DNA of 64,000 bases, from NCBI RefSeq assembly GCF_013359945.1, contig NZ_JABWCS010000206.1:1-64000 (forward strand), read 5' to 3'. The position numbers and the translations under genes are program-made. Position 1 is the first letter of the stretch. The number at the start of each line of letters is the position of its first letter. Of this stretch, positions 9,613 to 18,339 are shown piece by piece. The notes under the pieces were generated by a model. It was given only the letters and a program-made list of their open reading frames with translations. It was not told where the DNA came from and did not search any database. The DNA comes from Paenibacillus agri (GTDB lineage: Bacteria > Bacillota > Bacilli > Paenibacillales > Paenibacillaceae).

Positions 9613-10521
9613 TTAGCCTTTGATTCCTGAGTGCATAAAACTGCCGATCACCTTACGCTGGAACAATAAGAACCCAAGCATAAGAGGTGCCGATACAATT
9701 AGTGTCGCTGCACTAACATCACTCCATTGTGCCCCTGACTCCGTAGATTTCGCGAACATCGCCAGACCTACCGTCAACAGCCGGTTCTCCTCGGAATTGG
9801 TCACGATCAGCGGCCATAAGAAATCATTCCAGTGGAAGCTGAAAGAGACGATCGCGAACGACACATAGACCGGCCGGGATAACGGAACATAAATTTGCGC
9901 CAGGATACGCAGACGGGAAGCCCCTTCTACTCGCGCGGCCTCTTCCAGTTCATACGGCAATTGCTTGAAAGACTGCCGTAGCAAGAAGACACCAAAGGCT
10001 GATGCGAAGTAAGGCAGCATAATTCCGATCTTGGTATCCAGCAGACCCATGTCGCTTAAAATCTGATAGTTAGAGAAGATTAGAACATCAGGCGGTACCA
10101 TGATTTGCACTAAAAACAACATAAATACTAGCTCTCTTCCCACGAAACGCACCCGCGCAAATGCGTAGGCGGCCATGGTCAACGTAACTAACTGAACAGT
10201 GAGAACGCCAGTACAGACCAATAACGTATTTAAAAAGAATTGCCCAAAGGGTGCCGCTTGCCACACCCGAGTGAGGTTATCGAGCGTCCATCCCCAGGAC
10301 CAGCCTGTATCCACAGCTGAGGCTTTGGGCAAAAAGGCCGTTCTGGCCACCCATAAAAAAGGAATGATCCAGAGAGCCACCACACCGAAGCCGATTCCAT
10401 GCCACACCACTTGCAGAAGTCTTCGACCGATCCGTCGATTCCGGGGCATAGCCCGCTCTTCTTCTGCCAACCTGCTTTTCTTCTGCCTTGGCAGAAGTGA
10501 CAGCTTTAATGGATTGTCCAT
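9613..10521 (-). CDS. Carbohydrate ABC importer permease, MalG-type
   Basis: About 302 residues with six predicted membrane segments and the EAA loop VEGASRLRILAQIYVPLSRP, where the permease contacts the ATPase. The last residues are typical of the family (FMHSGIKG). An upstream ATG at 10563 overlaps the neighbouring permease by 32 bases, so ATG 10521 after AGGACGGGG is preferred. It pairs with the MalF-type permease 10 bases upstream. No ATPase gene is in the cluster, and a shared MsmX/UgpC-type ATPase elsewhere is expected. Confidence 0.9.
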   Translation of the reverse strand: MDNPLKLSLLPRQKKSRLAEEERAMPRNRRIGRRLLQVVWHGIGFGVVALWIIPFLWVARTAFLPKASAVDTGWSWGWTLDNLTRVWQAAPFGQFFLNTLLVCTGVLTVQLVTLTMAAYAFARVRFVGRELVFMLFLVQIMVPPDVLIFSNYQILSDMGLLDTKIGIMLPYFASAFGVFLLRQSFKQLPYELEEAARVEGASRLRILAQIYVPLSRPVYVSFAIVSFSFHWNDFLWPLIVTNSEENRLLTVGLAMFAKSTESGAQWSDVSAATLIVSAPLMLGFLLFQRKVIGSFMHSGIKG

Positions 10522-10531
10522 GAGCCCCGTC

Positions 10532-11422
10532 CTATTCGTAATGAATTTTACGATCCCAACCAAAGAACTGGAGGGACGAGATAATGAGCAGCAGACCGAT
10601 CATCACGACGGTCATCGCAGCAGCCATTCCCTGATCGTAGAAGTTAAAGGTGTTTTCGTAGATATAGTACAAGAGTAAGTTGCTGGAATTGTTCGGACCA
10701 CCCTTGGTCATAATCCATAGATGATCGACCAGTTTAAAGGAATTGGTGATCGCGACCACCATGACAAACAGCGTGGTTGGCATCGTGAGCGGAATGGTAA
10801 TCCGCCGTATAGAGTTGAATGTGCCAACACCGCTGACCGCTGCGGCTTCATACAGATCTTTCGGAATCTGCTGCATCCCTGCCAAATAGAAAATCATGAA
10901 GTAGCCAGCTTCCTTCCAGACCATCATGACAATTAGCGCCCCCATTACGGTATCGGGGTTCCCCAGCAGATTGACCGGCTGATCTGCGATCCAAGCAGCA
11001 AACCTGGCGAACAGCCCGAAATGCGGTGTATACAGAAACAACCAAATGTTCGCCACGGCGATCATTGGAATCATATTCGGATAAAAAAATGCAAGGCGGG
11101 CAACCCCGCGTCCCTTAATCGCCTTGTCGGCAAACAGCGCCATGACAAACGCGAGTCCCACTGAAACGGGAACCGTTCCGACAGCAAACCAAATATTGTT
11201 TGCTACCACTTTTCTAAACACCTGATCTTGAAGCAGGTTAATATAATTCCCCAATCCGACGAACACAGGTTCGGGGGTCGCCAGATTCTTTTCATCTAAA
11301 CTAAGCCACACGGATTTCAACATCGGGTAGTAGGTAAATAAACAGAGAAACAGTAGTGAGGGCAACACCAGCCCCCAGCCAAAGCTATTTCGTTTAAGCT
11401 TTTCACTCCATCCGGCAAGCAT
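10532..11422 (-). CDS. Carbohydrate ABC importer permease, MalF-type
   Basis: About 296 residues with a short basic N-terminus (EKLKRNSFGWGLVLPSLLF), six membrane segments and the EAA loop AAAVSGVGTFNSIRRITIPL, split from EA. This is the usual N-terminal partner of MalG-type permeases. An ATG at 11458 has no ribosome site, while ATG 11422 follows AAAGGACGGAAAGG, so the shorter form is chosen. A strong hairpin separates it from the binding-protein gene. Confidence 0.9.
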   Translation of the reverse strand: MLAGWSEKLKRNSFGWGLVLPSLLFLCLFTYYPMLKSVWLSLDEKNLATPEPVFVGLGNYINLLQDQVFRKVVANNIWFAVGTVPVSVGLAFVMALFADKAIKGRGVARLAFFYPNMIPMIAVANIWLFLYTPHFGLFARFAAWIADQPVNLLGNPDTVMGALIVMMVWKEAGYFMIFYLAGMQQIPKDLYEAAAVSGVGTFNSIRRITIPLTMPTTLFVMVVAITNSFKLVDHLWIMTKGGPNNSSNLLLYYIYENTFNFYDQGMAAAMTVVMIGLLLIISSLQFFGWDRKIHYE

Positions 11423-11478
11423 GCCTTTCCGTCCTTTCTGCCACGGGCTCTGGATCATTCCATTTCACGGTATAGAAT

Positions 11479-11516
11479 GGAGTACGCCTGGGACAGAGAC
11501 CCTCCCGGCGTACTCC
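11479..11516 (-). promoter_or_regulatory. Intercistronic hairpin between binding protein and permease genes
   Basis: GGAGTACGCC and GGCGTACTCC form a perfect ten-pair stem around an 18-base loop, with no T-run after it. Such hairpins after a solute-binding protein gene commonly protect its mRNA and lower downstream expression. That role is inferred here. Confidence 0.65.
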
Positions 11517-11546
11517 AGAATAACTCTGTCTTATCCGTTGCCTTTG

Positions 11547-12911
11547 TTACTTATTGAACGGGGCTAGAGCCTGATCGGCTTCTTCCTGCGCTTTCTGCAG
11601 TGCACCAGCAGCGTCCACTTGCCCGGCTAAAGCGGCTTGAATCTGATTCGTGATCGCCGTCGACACTTTACCGTGGTTATGCGTGGACAATTCTCTGAAT
11701 GCATACTGCAGTTGATCGCGTGCAACCAGTGCTTGCGGGAAATCAGTCGTGTACTTCTTCATGGCTTCTGTATCATAGGCTGATTTGCGTACGCCCACAT
11801 AGCCGGAGGAGCTGCTGAACAGTGCGGCCTGCTCTGGAGCAGTCATATATTTAGCAAATTCCCAAGCTGCTGCTTGCTTCTCAGGCGAAGTGTCTTTAAA
11901 GATGTACAGGTTTCCGCCGCCCGTAGGTGATCCAAATTGTTTCTGTGCAGGCGGGAAAGCCACACCGAAATCGAATTTAGCATTTGTTCTGACATTCGTC
12001 AGGTTACCGCTTGTATGCATCATCATTGCTGTCTTGCCCTGAATAAAGTCAGTCGGTACGGTAGCCCAGTCAATTACACCTTCTGGCATTACCTTATCTT
12101 TGCGGGACAGGTCCAGCCAGAACTGGAGGGCTTCCACATTCTCTGGTGTGTTGAACATCGCTTTTTTACCGTCATCGGACATAATATTTTGCTTAGGATC
12201 TGTCGCATTTTGCCTTGCAAGCATTTGGAACATCCAATAGGAGTCGTCATTGCCCGGGATTTCCAGACCAGCATGACCGTCTTTGTTCAGCTTTCCGGCA
12301 TAGGATACGAGCTCAGCCCAGGTTGTCGGTGGCTTCTCAGGATCTAAGCCGGCTTCCTTGAACATCTCTTTGTTGTAGTACATGACAATTGTGCTTCGTT
12401 GAAACGGAAGGCTGTAGGTTTTGCCTTCAGTTTGCGTATCTTCCATAAAAGCAGGATAGAAATCATCCATATTAACGTCTGTATCCTTGGCGATCCATTC
12501 ATCCAGCGGAACAATAGCATTCATATCGAGCATGCTGTACAATTCCGTGGACATCATTACAGCTACATCCGGCGGCTGCTTGGCCTGAACACCGGCTTGA
12601 ATTTTCACTGTATTATCGCCATAATTGCCGGTATATACAGGATTCACTTTAATCCCAGGGTGCGTCTCCATGAAGGATTTGGCCATAGTATCGATGACTT
12701 TGGTCAGTGGGCCACCGACGTTAACCGGATAATAGAAGGTAATTTCTACGTTCTGTGTGCTCGGTGCTTCAGTGGCCTCTGCACTTGCAGCAGGCTTCGC
12801 AGTAGGGTCTGCAGCAGCTTCTGTAACACTATTATTATTAGATTGACCACAGCCTGTGGCTAGTAGAGTACATCCCATCAAGAACAACATCAGTTTCGAT
12901 TGCTTCATCAT
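11547..12911 (-). CDS. Extracellular sugar-binding lipoprotein of an ABC importer
   Basis: 454 residues. A signal peptide ends in the lipobox LLATGC (Cys at about 21), followed by a low-complexity linker rich in Ala, Thr and Glu. The mature part is a family 1 (MalE/UgpB-like) solute-binding protein, with the FMETHPGIKVNPVY N-lobe and a TAPEQAALFSSSSGYVGVRK region. It is lipid-anchored outside the membrane and delivers substrate to the two permeases downstream. The ribosome site AAAGGAG is well spaced. Substrate is unknown. Confidence 0.93.
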   Translation of the reverse strand: MMKQSKLMLFLMGCTLLATGCGQSNNNSVTEAAADPTAKPAASAEATEAPSTQNVEITFYYPVNVGGPLTKVIDTMAKSFMETHPGIKVNPVYTGNYGDNTVKIQAGVQAKQPPDVAVMMSTELYSMLDMNAIVPLDEWIAKDTDVNMDDFYPAFMEDTQTEGKTYSLPFQRSTIVMYYNKEMFKEAGLDPEKPPTTWAELVSYAGKLNKDGHAGLEIPGNDDSYWMFQMLARQNATDPKQNIMSDDGKKAMFNTPENVEALQFWLDLSRKDKVMPEGVIDWATVPTDFIQGKTAMMMHTSGNLTNVRTNAKFDFGVAFPPAQKQFGSPTGGGNLYIFKDTSPEKQAAAWEFAKYMTAPEQAALFSSSSGYVGVRKSAYDTEAMKKYTTDFPQALVARDQLQYAFRELSTHNHGKVSTAITNQIQAALAGQVDAAGALQKAQEEADQALAPFNK

Positions 12912-12945
12912 TTCTGTAGGCTCCTTTGTTAAGCTTCGTTTGGAT

Positions 12946-13812
12946 TTAGAAAGAATAGTGACGGAAGTTTACGGTAACACGATTGGAACCTACATCGAGA
13001 ATATGAAGCTGGGCTCCATCGGCCGTCGGCAGCACTGCAATGCCCTGGGCTTCGGTACCACTAGGCAAATTACGATCCAGTGCAACTGACACATTGCCGT
13101 TATCCACATCGACCCGATAGAGCGTCTGAGTCGTATTATCTGAAGAAGCATAGAGAGATCCGTTGTACATCGCAGCACCTTGAACCCGGTCAATGCTTTG
13201 ACTAAGCGGAACCGTCTTGATCAGGTGCATGTCGTCAAGGCTGAACACGTTTAACACATCAGCATTGTTCCATTTCGCCGTGTATACCTGCCCGCGGGCA
13301 GCATCCACAGCAACCCATGGGACTCCTCCTGGATGAAGATCCAGCGGCAGCGCGTAAGAAGTTCCGGTATACTGCAAGGTATTGGCATCAAAAAGAGCGA
13401 TATAAGGATGTTCGTATTTTTTTCCATCTTCAATAGGAACATAGAGCGTCCCGTTGTAGTAAGAGATATCCCCGATATGATCGCCACCAAGTGCGCTCAG
13501 GTGGGGTGGAATCGCCAAAGGATTACGTGCGATTACCGTCTTGCCGTCCAGTGCTGTACGAAGCAGGCCATAAGGTGAGCTGAAAATCCATGCGTTCCCA
13601 TCCGTCGTTACCCCTTGCCCCCGTTCCAGGGCATCTAACAGCCAGAAGGTTTGCTTGGACACTTCATGCCAGGGTTCAGCGGCTGCTGTAATTGCAAAAT
13701 CACTTCCCGGATTTTCCGTTTCTACCGGATCTGCAAGTACCGAAGACATAGACACTGAACTGGACACCATCACTCCCGCAACAACCAGACCCCAAAACCT
13801 CGCAACTTTCAT
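12946..13812 (-). CDS. Secreted beta-propeller-like protein
   Basis: 288 residues after choosing the ATG at 13812, seven bases past AGGAGAGA within a GGAGGAGAGAAGAAC leader. A longer frame adds 21 residues without a ribosome site. A clear signal peptide (KVARFWGLVVAGVMVSSS, then LADP) precedes repeated blade-like units such as GDISYYNGTLYVPIED, GAAMYNGSLYASSDN and AQGIAVLPTADGAQLHILDV, as seen in YncE/NHL-like propellers. It starts the importer operon, 34 bases before the binding protein, and may help capture or cleave substrate outside the cell. Confidence 0.7.
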   Translation of the reverse strand: MKVARFWGLVVAGVMVSSSVSMSSVLADPVETENPGSDFAITAAAEPWHEVSKQTFWLLDALERGQGVTTDGNAWIFSSPYGLLRTALDGKTVIARNPLAIPPHLSALGGDHIGDISYYNGTLYVPIEDGKKYEHPYIALFDANTLQYTGTSYALPLDLHPGGVPWVAVDAARGQVYTAKWNNADVLNVFSLDDMHLIKTVPLSQSIDRVQGAAMYNGSLYASSDNTTQTLYRVDVDNGNVSVALDRNLPSGTEAQGIAVLPTADGAQLHILDVGSNRVTVNFRHYSF

Positions 13813-13947
13813 GTTCTTCTCTCCTCCTAGAATGATCTTGGCCCAGCACGTCCTTACGCCTGACCTTAATCTCATTCTAGGGCTGACCTATCCGCCTCCT
13901 ATTGAACAAAATACTTCTTTCCTTGAATAAAACTCTCATTTGCATAT

Positions 13948-14802
13948 TTATTCCGACACAGAACCTGGTTTAGCAGAAATTTGATAGGCATACAGCTTCG
14001 GAGTCAATCCAGTCTCCCGTTTAAAGACTCTGGTAAAGTGCCCTTGGTCGGCAAAACCGACTTGAGCAGCAATTTCCTTCAAACCTACCTTGCCTGATCG
14101 GATCAGGAATTTGGAGCGTTCAATTCGGAGGCGGATTAAATAATGATGGGGAGTATAACCGGTCTGCTGTTTGAAGACACGGATAAAGTGGGACTGACTC
14201 ATATTGGCCTTCGCGGCCAGCTCAGTCAGCGGAGCATCTTCTTCCAGGTTTTCTCGCATGTATTGAATCACGCGGAAAATCTCCTGGTTCGCAAGCGTTT
14301 TGCCGCTAGAATGTTGGGGAATGACAGAGGAGTAGTGCTGCAGTAAATGAATGATTAGCATATTGGACAGTGAATCGCTGTATATTTTCCCCTTCGCTCC
14401 GCCATTCTGCAATTCTTCCAGCATCCAGAGCCCTAACTGCAGGAGCTTGGAATCCTTGACATGGAATTTGCGGTCTAATTGAATGTGGCCTTCCGTCAAA
14501 AATCCGGATTCACGGGCGACCTCTTCAATCACAGAAGGAGTAATCTCAATATTCAGGAAATATAACGACGTCTTGCCCCAGGGGCAGAGGAGGCTCTCGT
14601 TGCATGGGGTAATATGAATCGTATAATAATTTTCGTAATAAGCCGTACAATGGATTCCTACCAAATACTTGGGCTCCGGCGAGGGACTAAACGCTTGCTG
14701 CGGACTATACCATTGTGAGACCTTGAGCTTATCCCAACCCAGGTTGTCACTTGCCAGAACAGGCTGAGATGTCGTGGAGACCGTTTCTGTAAAATTTTTC
14801 AT
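13948..14802 (-). CDS. AraC-family transcriptional regulator
   Basis: About 284 residues: an N-terminal cupin-like sensing domain and a C-terminal double helix-turn-helix (MSQSHFIRVFKQQTGYTPHH and the second motif IAAQVGFADQGHFTRVFKRE). The frame is open up to 14946, but ATG 14802 with AAGGGG eight bases upstream is the likely start. It precedes the secreted protein and sugar importer genes on the same strand, as local activators of such operons usually do. Confidence 0.88.
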   Translation of the reverse strand: MKNFTETVSTTSQPVLASDNLGWDKLKVSQWYSPQQAFSPSPEPKYLVGIHCTAYYENYYTIHITPCNESLLCPWGKTSLYFLNIEITPSVIEEVARESGFLTEGHIQLDRKFHVKDSKLLQLGLWMLEELQNGGAKGKIYSDSLSNMLIIHLLQHYSSVIPQHSSGKTLANQEIFRVIQYMRENLEEDAPLTELAAKANMSQSHFIRVFKQQTGYTPHHYLIRLRIERSKFLIRSGKVGLKEIAAQVGFADQGHFTRVFKRETGLTPKLYAYQISAKPGSVSE

Positions 14803-15010
14803 AGCCATCACCCCTTGTCCCCCCAATCTATCAGCCATATATGCGCGCCGCGTCAATGAGCTGTAAAACATTTGTAAATCCACTTTGCTGCTCGCCTTGG
14901 AACATACTCCAACTGTTACGATATTCATGCCATCACAGGACAACACATCTGTTATAACTCATTAACGGAGATGACCGAGTCATTTCATACCATGAACTTT
15001 AGCCAAATAT
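14803..15010. other. Intergenic region upstream of the AraC gene
   Basis: No gene is supported here. The minus-strand frame continuing from the AraC gene to 14946 has an internal ATG but no ribosome site, so this stretch is read as its promoter region. No clear -35/-10 pair could be assigned. Confidence 0.4.
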
Positions 15011-15054
15011 AAAAAGACAGCGAGTCTCCGTTATCGGGACTCGCTGTCTTTTTT
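15011..15054 (-). terminator. Strong terminator downstream of the 15222 gene
   Basis: AAAAAGACAGCGAGTC pairs with GACTCGCTGTCTTTTTT around a loop of about 12 bases. It has T-runs on both strands, so it can work in both directions, but the gene it most clearly follows is the minus-strand kinase ending at 15222. Confidence 0.85.
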
Positions 15055-15147
15055 GGTTTTATGGCTTTTCAGCTAGCTTCAGCCAATCCTGAGTTAACTG
15101 ATTAGAACACTGACTGCTATCCTGCTGCACAGGGTAGTGCCCTCTAC

Positions 15148-15210
15148 TTATTCAAAATCAGTCCGGAAGCTGATGTCCTTGTTCGCTTCCAGTTCTTCGC
15201 GCAGTTTCAC
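15148..15210 (-). pseudogene. Possible decayed gene 3' end
   Basis: Right after the kinase stop codon, another minus-strand frame encodes VKLREELEANKDISFRTDFE and a stop. Its amphipathic helix and charged end look like a protein C-terminus, yet no start codon with a ribosome site precedes it and the frame continues upstream inside the kinase gene. I do not recognise the family. Confidence 0.25.
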
Positions 15211-15221
15211 GGCATGAACGG

Positions 15222-16244
15222 TTAGTGTATTTTCACAGGATCGACCACCTCGAACAGAAATGATCGATCGCTCAAGAATTGCCTGATGTAAGCCAGAGCG
15301 TAGGGTTGTTCCTCAATCAGACTTGCTGTCTCCAGCGGATTAGAGGCATGATGAGCATAATTTCCGATCATAACCATGATGAAAAAGCATTCCAGCTCAC
15401 GGACATAGTCCCCCTCAAGCTTCCTTACACTCTCATATCCCTGGATGAACATCCAGCGGTGCTTCGGCCAAAGCTCTAACAACGCCGCTGCTATGTCGTA
15501 TAGGTAATAGCCATAGCCACATCTTCCGAAATCAATGGGGTAGGGCTCATCCTCCAGAATAACGATATTACCACTGTGCAAATCGCCATGGATAAGTCCA
15601 TAGTTATGATCGTTGCTGAGCATCCCTTCGAGTTGTGTGCAGACTTTTTCAGCCGCCGCCTGATAGCCTTTCCAATCCTCCTCCGACAAAAACACGGAAT
15701 AATGCTGTTCCAGCTTAGTCAATTCAGACCGAAAGCTGCCGGCACCCCATACAGGACGGGTAAAGTCTGCTGGCGGGTTAAACTTCTCAGCGGCTTCATG
15801 AAGCCTGCCCATCAGCATACCCATTTTAGAAGCCAAGCTGTCTGTAAAATCACCTTCTACATGGCTACCCTCTACCCAACGCATCATGGTCACATAATAG
15901 GGACGACGATGCTCACCCGCCACCTCAATGTCCAATACGTAGGAGCCATCACGGCTTGCTATTCCTTCCGGGACCGTCAGATCATCACCTGAATTAAGAG
16001 CCTGTAGCAGCGTTAGCTCGGATTGAATTTGCTCTTTGCTCAGGAGGTCCGAATGAATACGCAGTAAATAATGGCCCGTGGATTTCGTCTCTATTTTATA
16101 CGTGATGGTGTCCGATAACTGAATAAACTCGATACGCTCCCATTCGATATCGTAACGCATGAGTGCCGACAAAACTATCATCCTGGCTTTGTTCAGTAAA
16201 GAACGTCTATGTTGCACTGTGTCATACTTGAAAAAGTTATCCAT
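15222..16244 (-). CDS. APH-family phosphotransferase (homoserine kinase/RdoA-like)
   Basis: 340 residues with the kinase-like fold: N-lobe KIETKSTGHYLLRIH, the catalytic loop LIHGDLHSGNIVI (about 218-230) and the metal site PIDFGRCGYGYYLYD (about 236-250). The FGRCGYGYY form resembles Ser/Thr or metabolite kinases of the COG2334 type more than true aminoglycoside kinases. The substrate is unknown. Start: ATG with GGGAGGAG upstream. Monocistronic, with a strong terminator downstream. Confidence 0.82.
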   Translation of the reverse strand: MDNFFKYDTVQHRRSLLNKARMIVLSALMRYDIEWERIEFIQLSDTITYKIETKSTGHYLLRIHSDLLSKEQIQSELTLLQALNSGDDLTVPEGIASRDGSYVLDIEVAGEHRRPYYVTMMRWVEGSHVEGDFTDSLASKMGMLMGRLHEAAEKFNPPADFTRPVWGAGSFRSELTKLEQHYSVFLSEEDWKGYQAAAEKVCTQLEGMLSNDHNYGLIHGDLHSGNIVILEDEPYPIDFGRCGYGYYLYDIAAALLELWPKHRWMFIQGYESVRKLEGDYVRELECFFIMVMIGNYAHHASNPLETASLIEEQPYALAYIRQFLSDRSFLFEVVDPVKIH

Positions 16245-16371
16245 ACATATCTCCTCCCGGTGTGTTGTGCCCTAAGATCGATAACGCGGTCCCTGTTCTG
16301 TTGGTCATTATAGCAATGACGGGTCACCCGGAAATATACAATAAATGATTAAAAACTGTATTTTACACAGC

Positions 16372-16415
16372 AAAAAGCCACATCAGAATAAGTTCCAATG
16401 CGACTTTATGTGACT
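16372..16415 (-). terminator. Terminator overlapping the end of the CD3324-family gene
   Basis: On the minus strand AGTCACAT pairs with ATGTGGCT (one G-U pair) and is followed by TTTTGCTG. The stem starts inside the last codons of the gene. Confidence 0.55.
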
Positions 16416-16680
16416 ACTTTTTTGCATATACAATCTTCTTAATACTATCTCTGGATAGGCAAAACCGGTCGGCCAGCTGGTCCATCGTGACCCCGGTTGA
16501 AAATTCTAGACGAATGTTCTCGTTTCTATGATCCAGATATTGTCGGCTGCCGGATTTCTCGCTCCATTTCTTGCGCACGCCATCCGGCTTGGGGATGTAC
16601 ACCATCCCGCCATGGACATATTTCTGTACTTCCTTCAGCAAGGCTTCCGGGAAGATTAGGTCAGCATTTACATATTTCAT
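16414..16680 (-). CDS. CD3324-family (Mor-like) DNA-binding protein
   Basis: 88 residues with a C-terminal helix-turn-helix (MDQLADRFCLSRDSIKKIVY) and the diagnostic N-terminal GGMVYIPKPDGVRKKWSEKSG. This is a small Firmicutes family related to the Mu Mor/C regulators, and its regulon is unknown. The ribosome site AAAGGAG is well placed. A compound inverted-repeat element lies just upstream and may control it. Confidence 0.85.
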   Translation of the reverse strand: MKYVNADLIFPEALLKEVQKYVHGGMVYIPKPDGVRKKWSEKSGSRQYLDHRNENIRLEFSTGVTMDQLADRFCLSRDSIKKIVYAKK

Positions 16681-16723
16681 AATAGCTCCGCTCCTTTAAA
16701 TGTTGAAATCTTAAAGGTAGCAA

Positions 16724-16829
16724 AGTCTATTCTATAAACATGAACACTGTCATTAAAAGCGGTTACTTATTTCTATTTGGCTCTATGCAAACAACCGCTT
16801 GTTGTTTATAGAATAAACTCTGCATAGAG
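16724..16829 (-). repeat. Compound inverted-repeat element upstream of the CD3324-family gene
   Basis: Three paired arms are visible: AGTCTATTCTATAAACA (16724-16740) with TGTTTATAGAATAAACT (16803-16819, 16 of 17); AAGCGGTT (16757-16764) with AACCGCTT (16793-16800); and CTCTATGCA (16781-16789) with TGCATAGAG (16821-16829). The third pair crosses the other two, so the RNA could adopt alternative folds. It may be a structured leader of the minus-strand gene, a dimer operator set or a small palindromic mobile element. Confidence 0.6.
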
Positions 16830-16883
16830 CGCTGATCTAATCTAGCCATGTGGTGCCCCTCCCTTCCTTAACATGCAACATGA

Positions 16884-17273
16884 TTACTTTTTCTTCCTCC
16901 CTTTATTCTCTCCTCGTTTTGCATTATCCGCAACCCTAAATTTTACAATCCTGCTTATCAATTCATATGGCAATGGTTGGCCGATGGGAAATTGCACAGA
17001 GCCTTTGGCCCCCTTATACCCTGACAGCTCCTCCTTAAAGGCCGCAACTCCGCTGGCTCCCGGGTAGAATCCGATATGATTCTTGTATGCGGCAAAATGC
17101 ACCAGATTGCCTTGCTGGGCAAAGGTAGGCATCTGATAACTGATCTTTTCCACCGCCTCCGGCGCAGCAGCGTGAATAACACCTCTTAAGGTCTGAAGTG
17201 TCTGCTGAACTTCGGCGGGAAACAACGAGATGTACTCATCTATCGTCGCAAAAGTAGGCTTGTCCGTATCCAT
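16884..17273 (-). CDS. DUF1801 protein, YdhG-like putative iron chaperone
   Basis: 129 residues with the family pattern: IDEYISLFPAEVQQTLQTLR, then EKISYQMPTFAQ, NLVHFAAYKNHIGFYPG and SVQFPIGQPLPYELI. B. subtilis YdhG (Fra) of this fold is proposed to carry iron for heme or cluster assembly. Whether this one does is not shown. A lysine-rich tail (GRKKK) ends the protein. The ribosome site AAAGGAG is seven bases before ATG. Monocistronic. Confidence 0.85.
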   Translation of the reverse strand: MDTDKPTFATIDEYISLFPAEVQQTLQTLRGVIHAAAPEAVEKISYQMPTFAQQGNLVHFAAYKNHIGFYPGASGVAAFKEELSGYKGAKGSVQFPIGQPLPYELISRIVKFRVADNAKRGENKGRKKK

Positions 17274-17369
17274 CTTATTCTCCTTTCACAGCATGGATTA
17301 GTATGCTTCTGCATTTCCTGGCTCATCCTATGTATCGCACTGTTTCAAGCCCCTTTACGCTCAATTAAA

Positions 17370-18044
17370 TTATTCGAGATGGATAAAATTCTCCAGCACG
17401 CCTACCAGCTCGAACAGGTCATCAATGACCGCATCAGCTTCCACCGGGGACTCCCAGTACTCGTCCTTTTTCCAAATTGCTATCATCCCTGCTTCTCTGG
17501 AGGCCTGCACATCATTCATCGGATGATCCCCTACGTATATACTCTCTTCGGGCGCTACGCCCAGCCGCTCTGCTGCTAACTTAAATATTCGGTGATCCGG
17601 CTTTCTTAGACCTTCCTGTTCTGATACCAGTATGGCCGAGAAATACCGTTCAATGCCCAAGGCTTGGATATTGCTCATTTGCAGTGCTGTAAAGCCATTG
17701 GTTATCAGTCCTAGAACTATTCCCCGCCGCTGTAACTCCTCTAACAATTCGAGCAAATTTGGGAATGGTACACAGGCCTGATGAAACTGAGACACATAAT
17801 CCTCAAGCAATTCTTCCCACGTCGTCCCTTGAATCTCAAACTCATTGATCAGTTGCTGATAGACTGCATCCTTCCACACATAGCCCCGTGCATCCAGTTC
17901 CACAAATCGGTTAATAAAAGCTTCCTTCGGAATATGACCGAGGCAATGCCCCCAGCGGTGATGCTGCCTATCAACAAATCGTTTCAAGGATGCATCCCGA
18001 TCCAGCAGCGTTCCGTCCAGATCAAACAGCACAGCTCGTATCAC
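17370..18044 (-). CDS. HAD-superfamily hydrolase
   Basis: 224 residues with all HAD motifs: motif I DLDGTLLD (about 8-15), motif II LITNG, motif III lysine in LRKPDHRIF and motif IV YVGDHPMNDVQA. The helical cap after motif I makes it a C1-cap, phosphatase-like member (YjjG/GS1 type). The substrate is unknown. The start is GTG after GGGGAG. An ATG-free N-terminus rules out other close starts. Confidence 0.88.
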   Translation of the reverse strand: MIRAVLFDLDGTLLDRDASLKRFVDRQHHRWGHCLGHIPKEAFINRFVELDARGYVWKDAVYQQLINEFEIQGTTWEELLEDYVSQFHQACVPFPNLLELLEELQRRGIVLGLITNGFTALQMSNIQALGIERYFSAILVSEQEGLRKPDHRIFKLAAERLGVAPEESIYVGDHPMNDVQASREAGMIAIWKKDEYWESPVEADAVIDDLFELVGVLENFIHLE

Positions 18045-18339
18045 TTGGATGTATCACTCCCCTGAAATTAAATTAGGGTCCATTCGGCTTCGCCTAAAAC
18101 CACTATAATCATTCTACCTCTTGATCTCTCATTCGCCGAATTTTATAATTGAAAAATCTTCTAATTTGGGGTGAAATGGATGTCTTTCCGCATCGTTCGA
18201 GGTATGTAGCTGCCGGGCTGGATAAAACGCGTACCAGCCGTCAAGGGAGAAGTCTGCCCTTTTGACCCAGTGCAATCTTGAACAATAGTCAACGGAGACT
18301 CCTTATTATTTTATTCTCATTGGAAGGTGGAATTTAAGA

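Noticed and set aside
14803..14946. N-terminal extension of the AraC regulator
   Set aside because: The ATG at 14946 lacks a ribosome site, while ATG 14802 has AAGGGG eight bases upstream.
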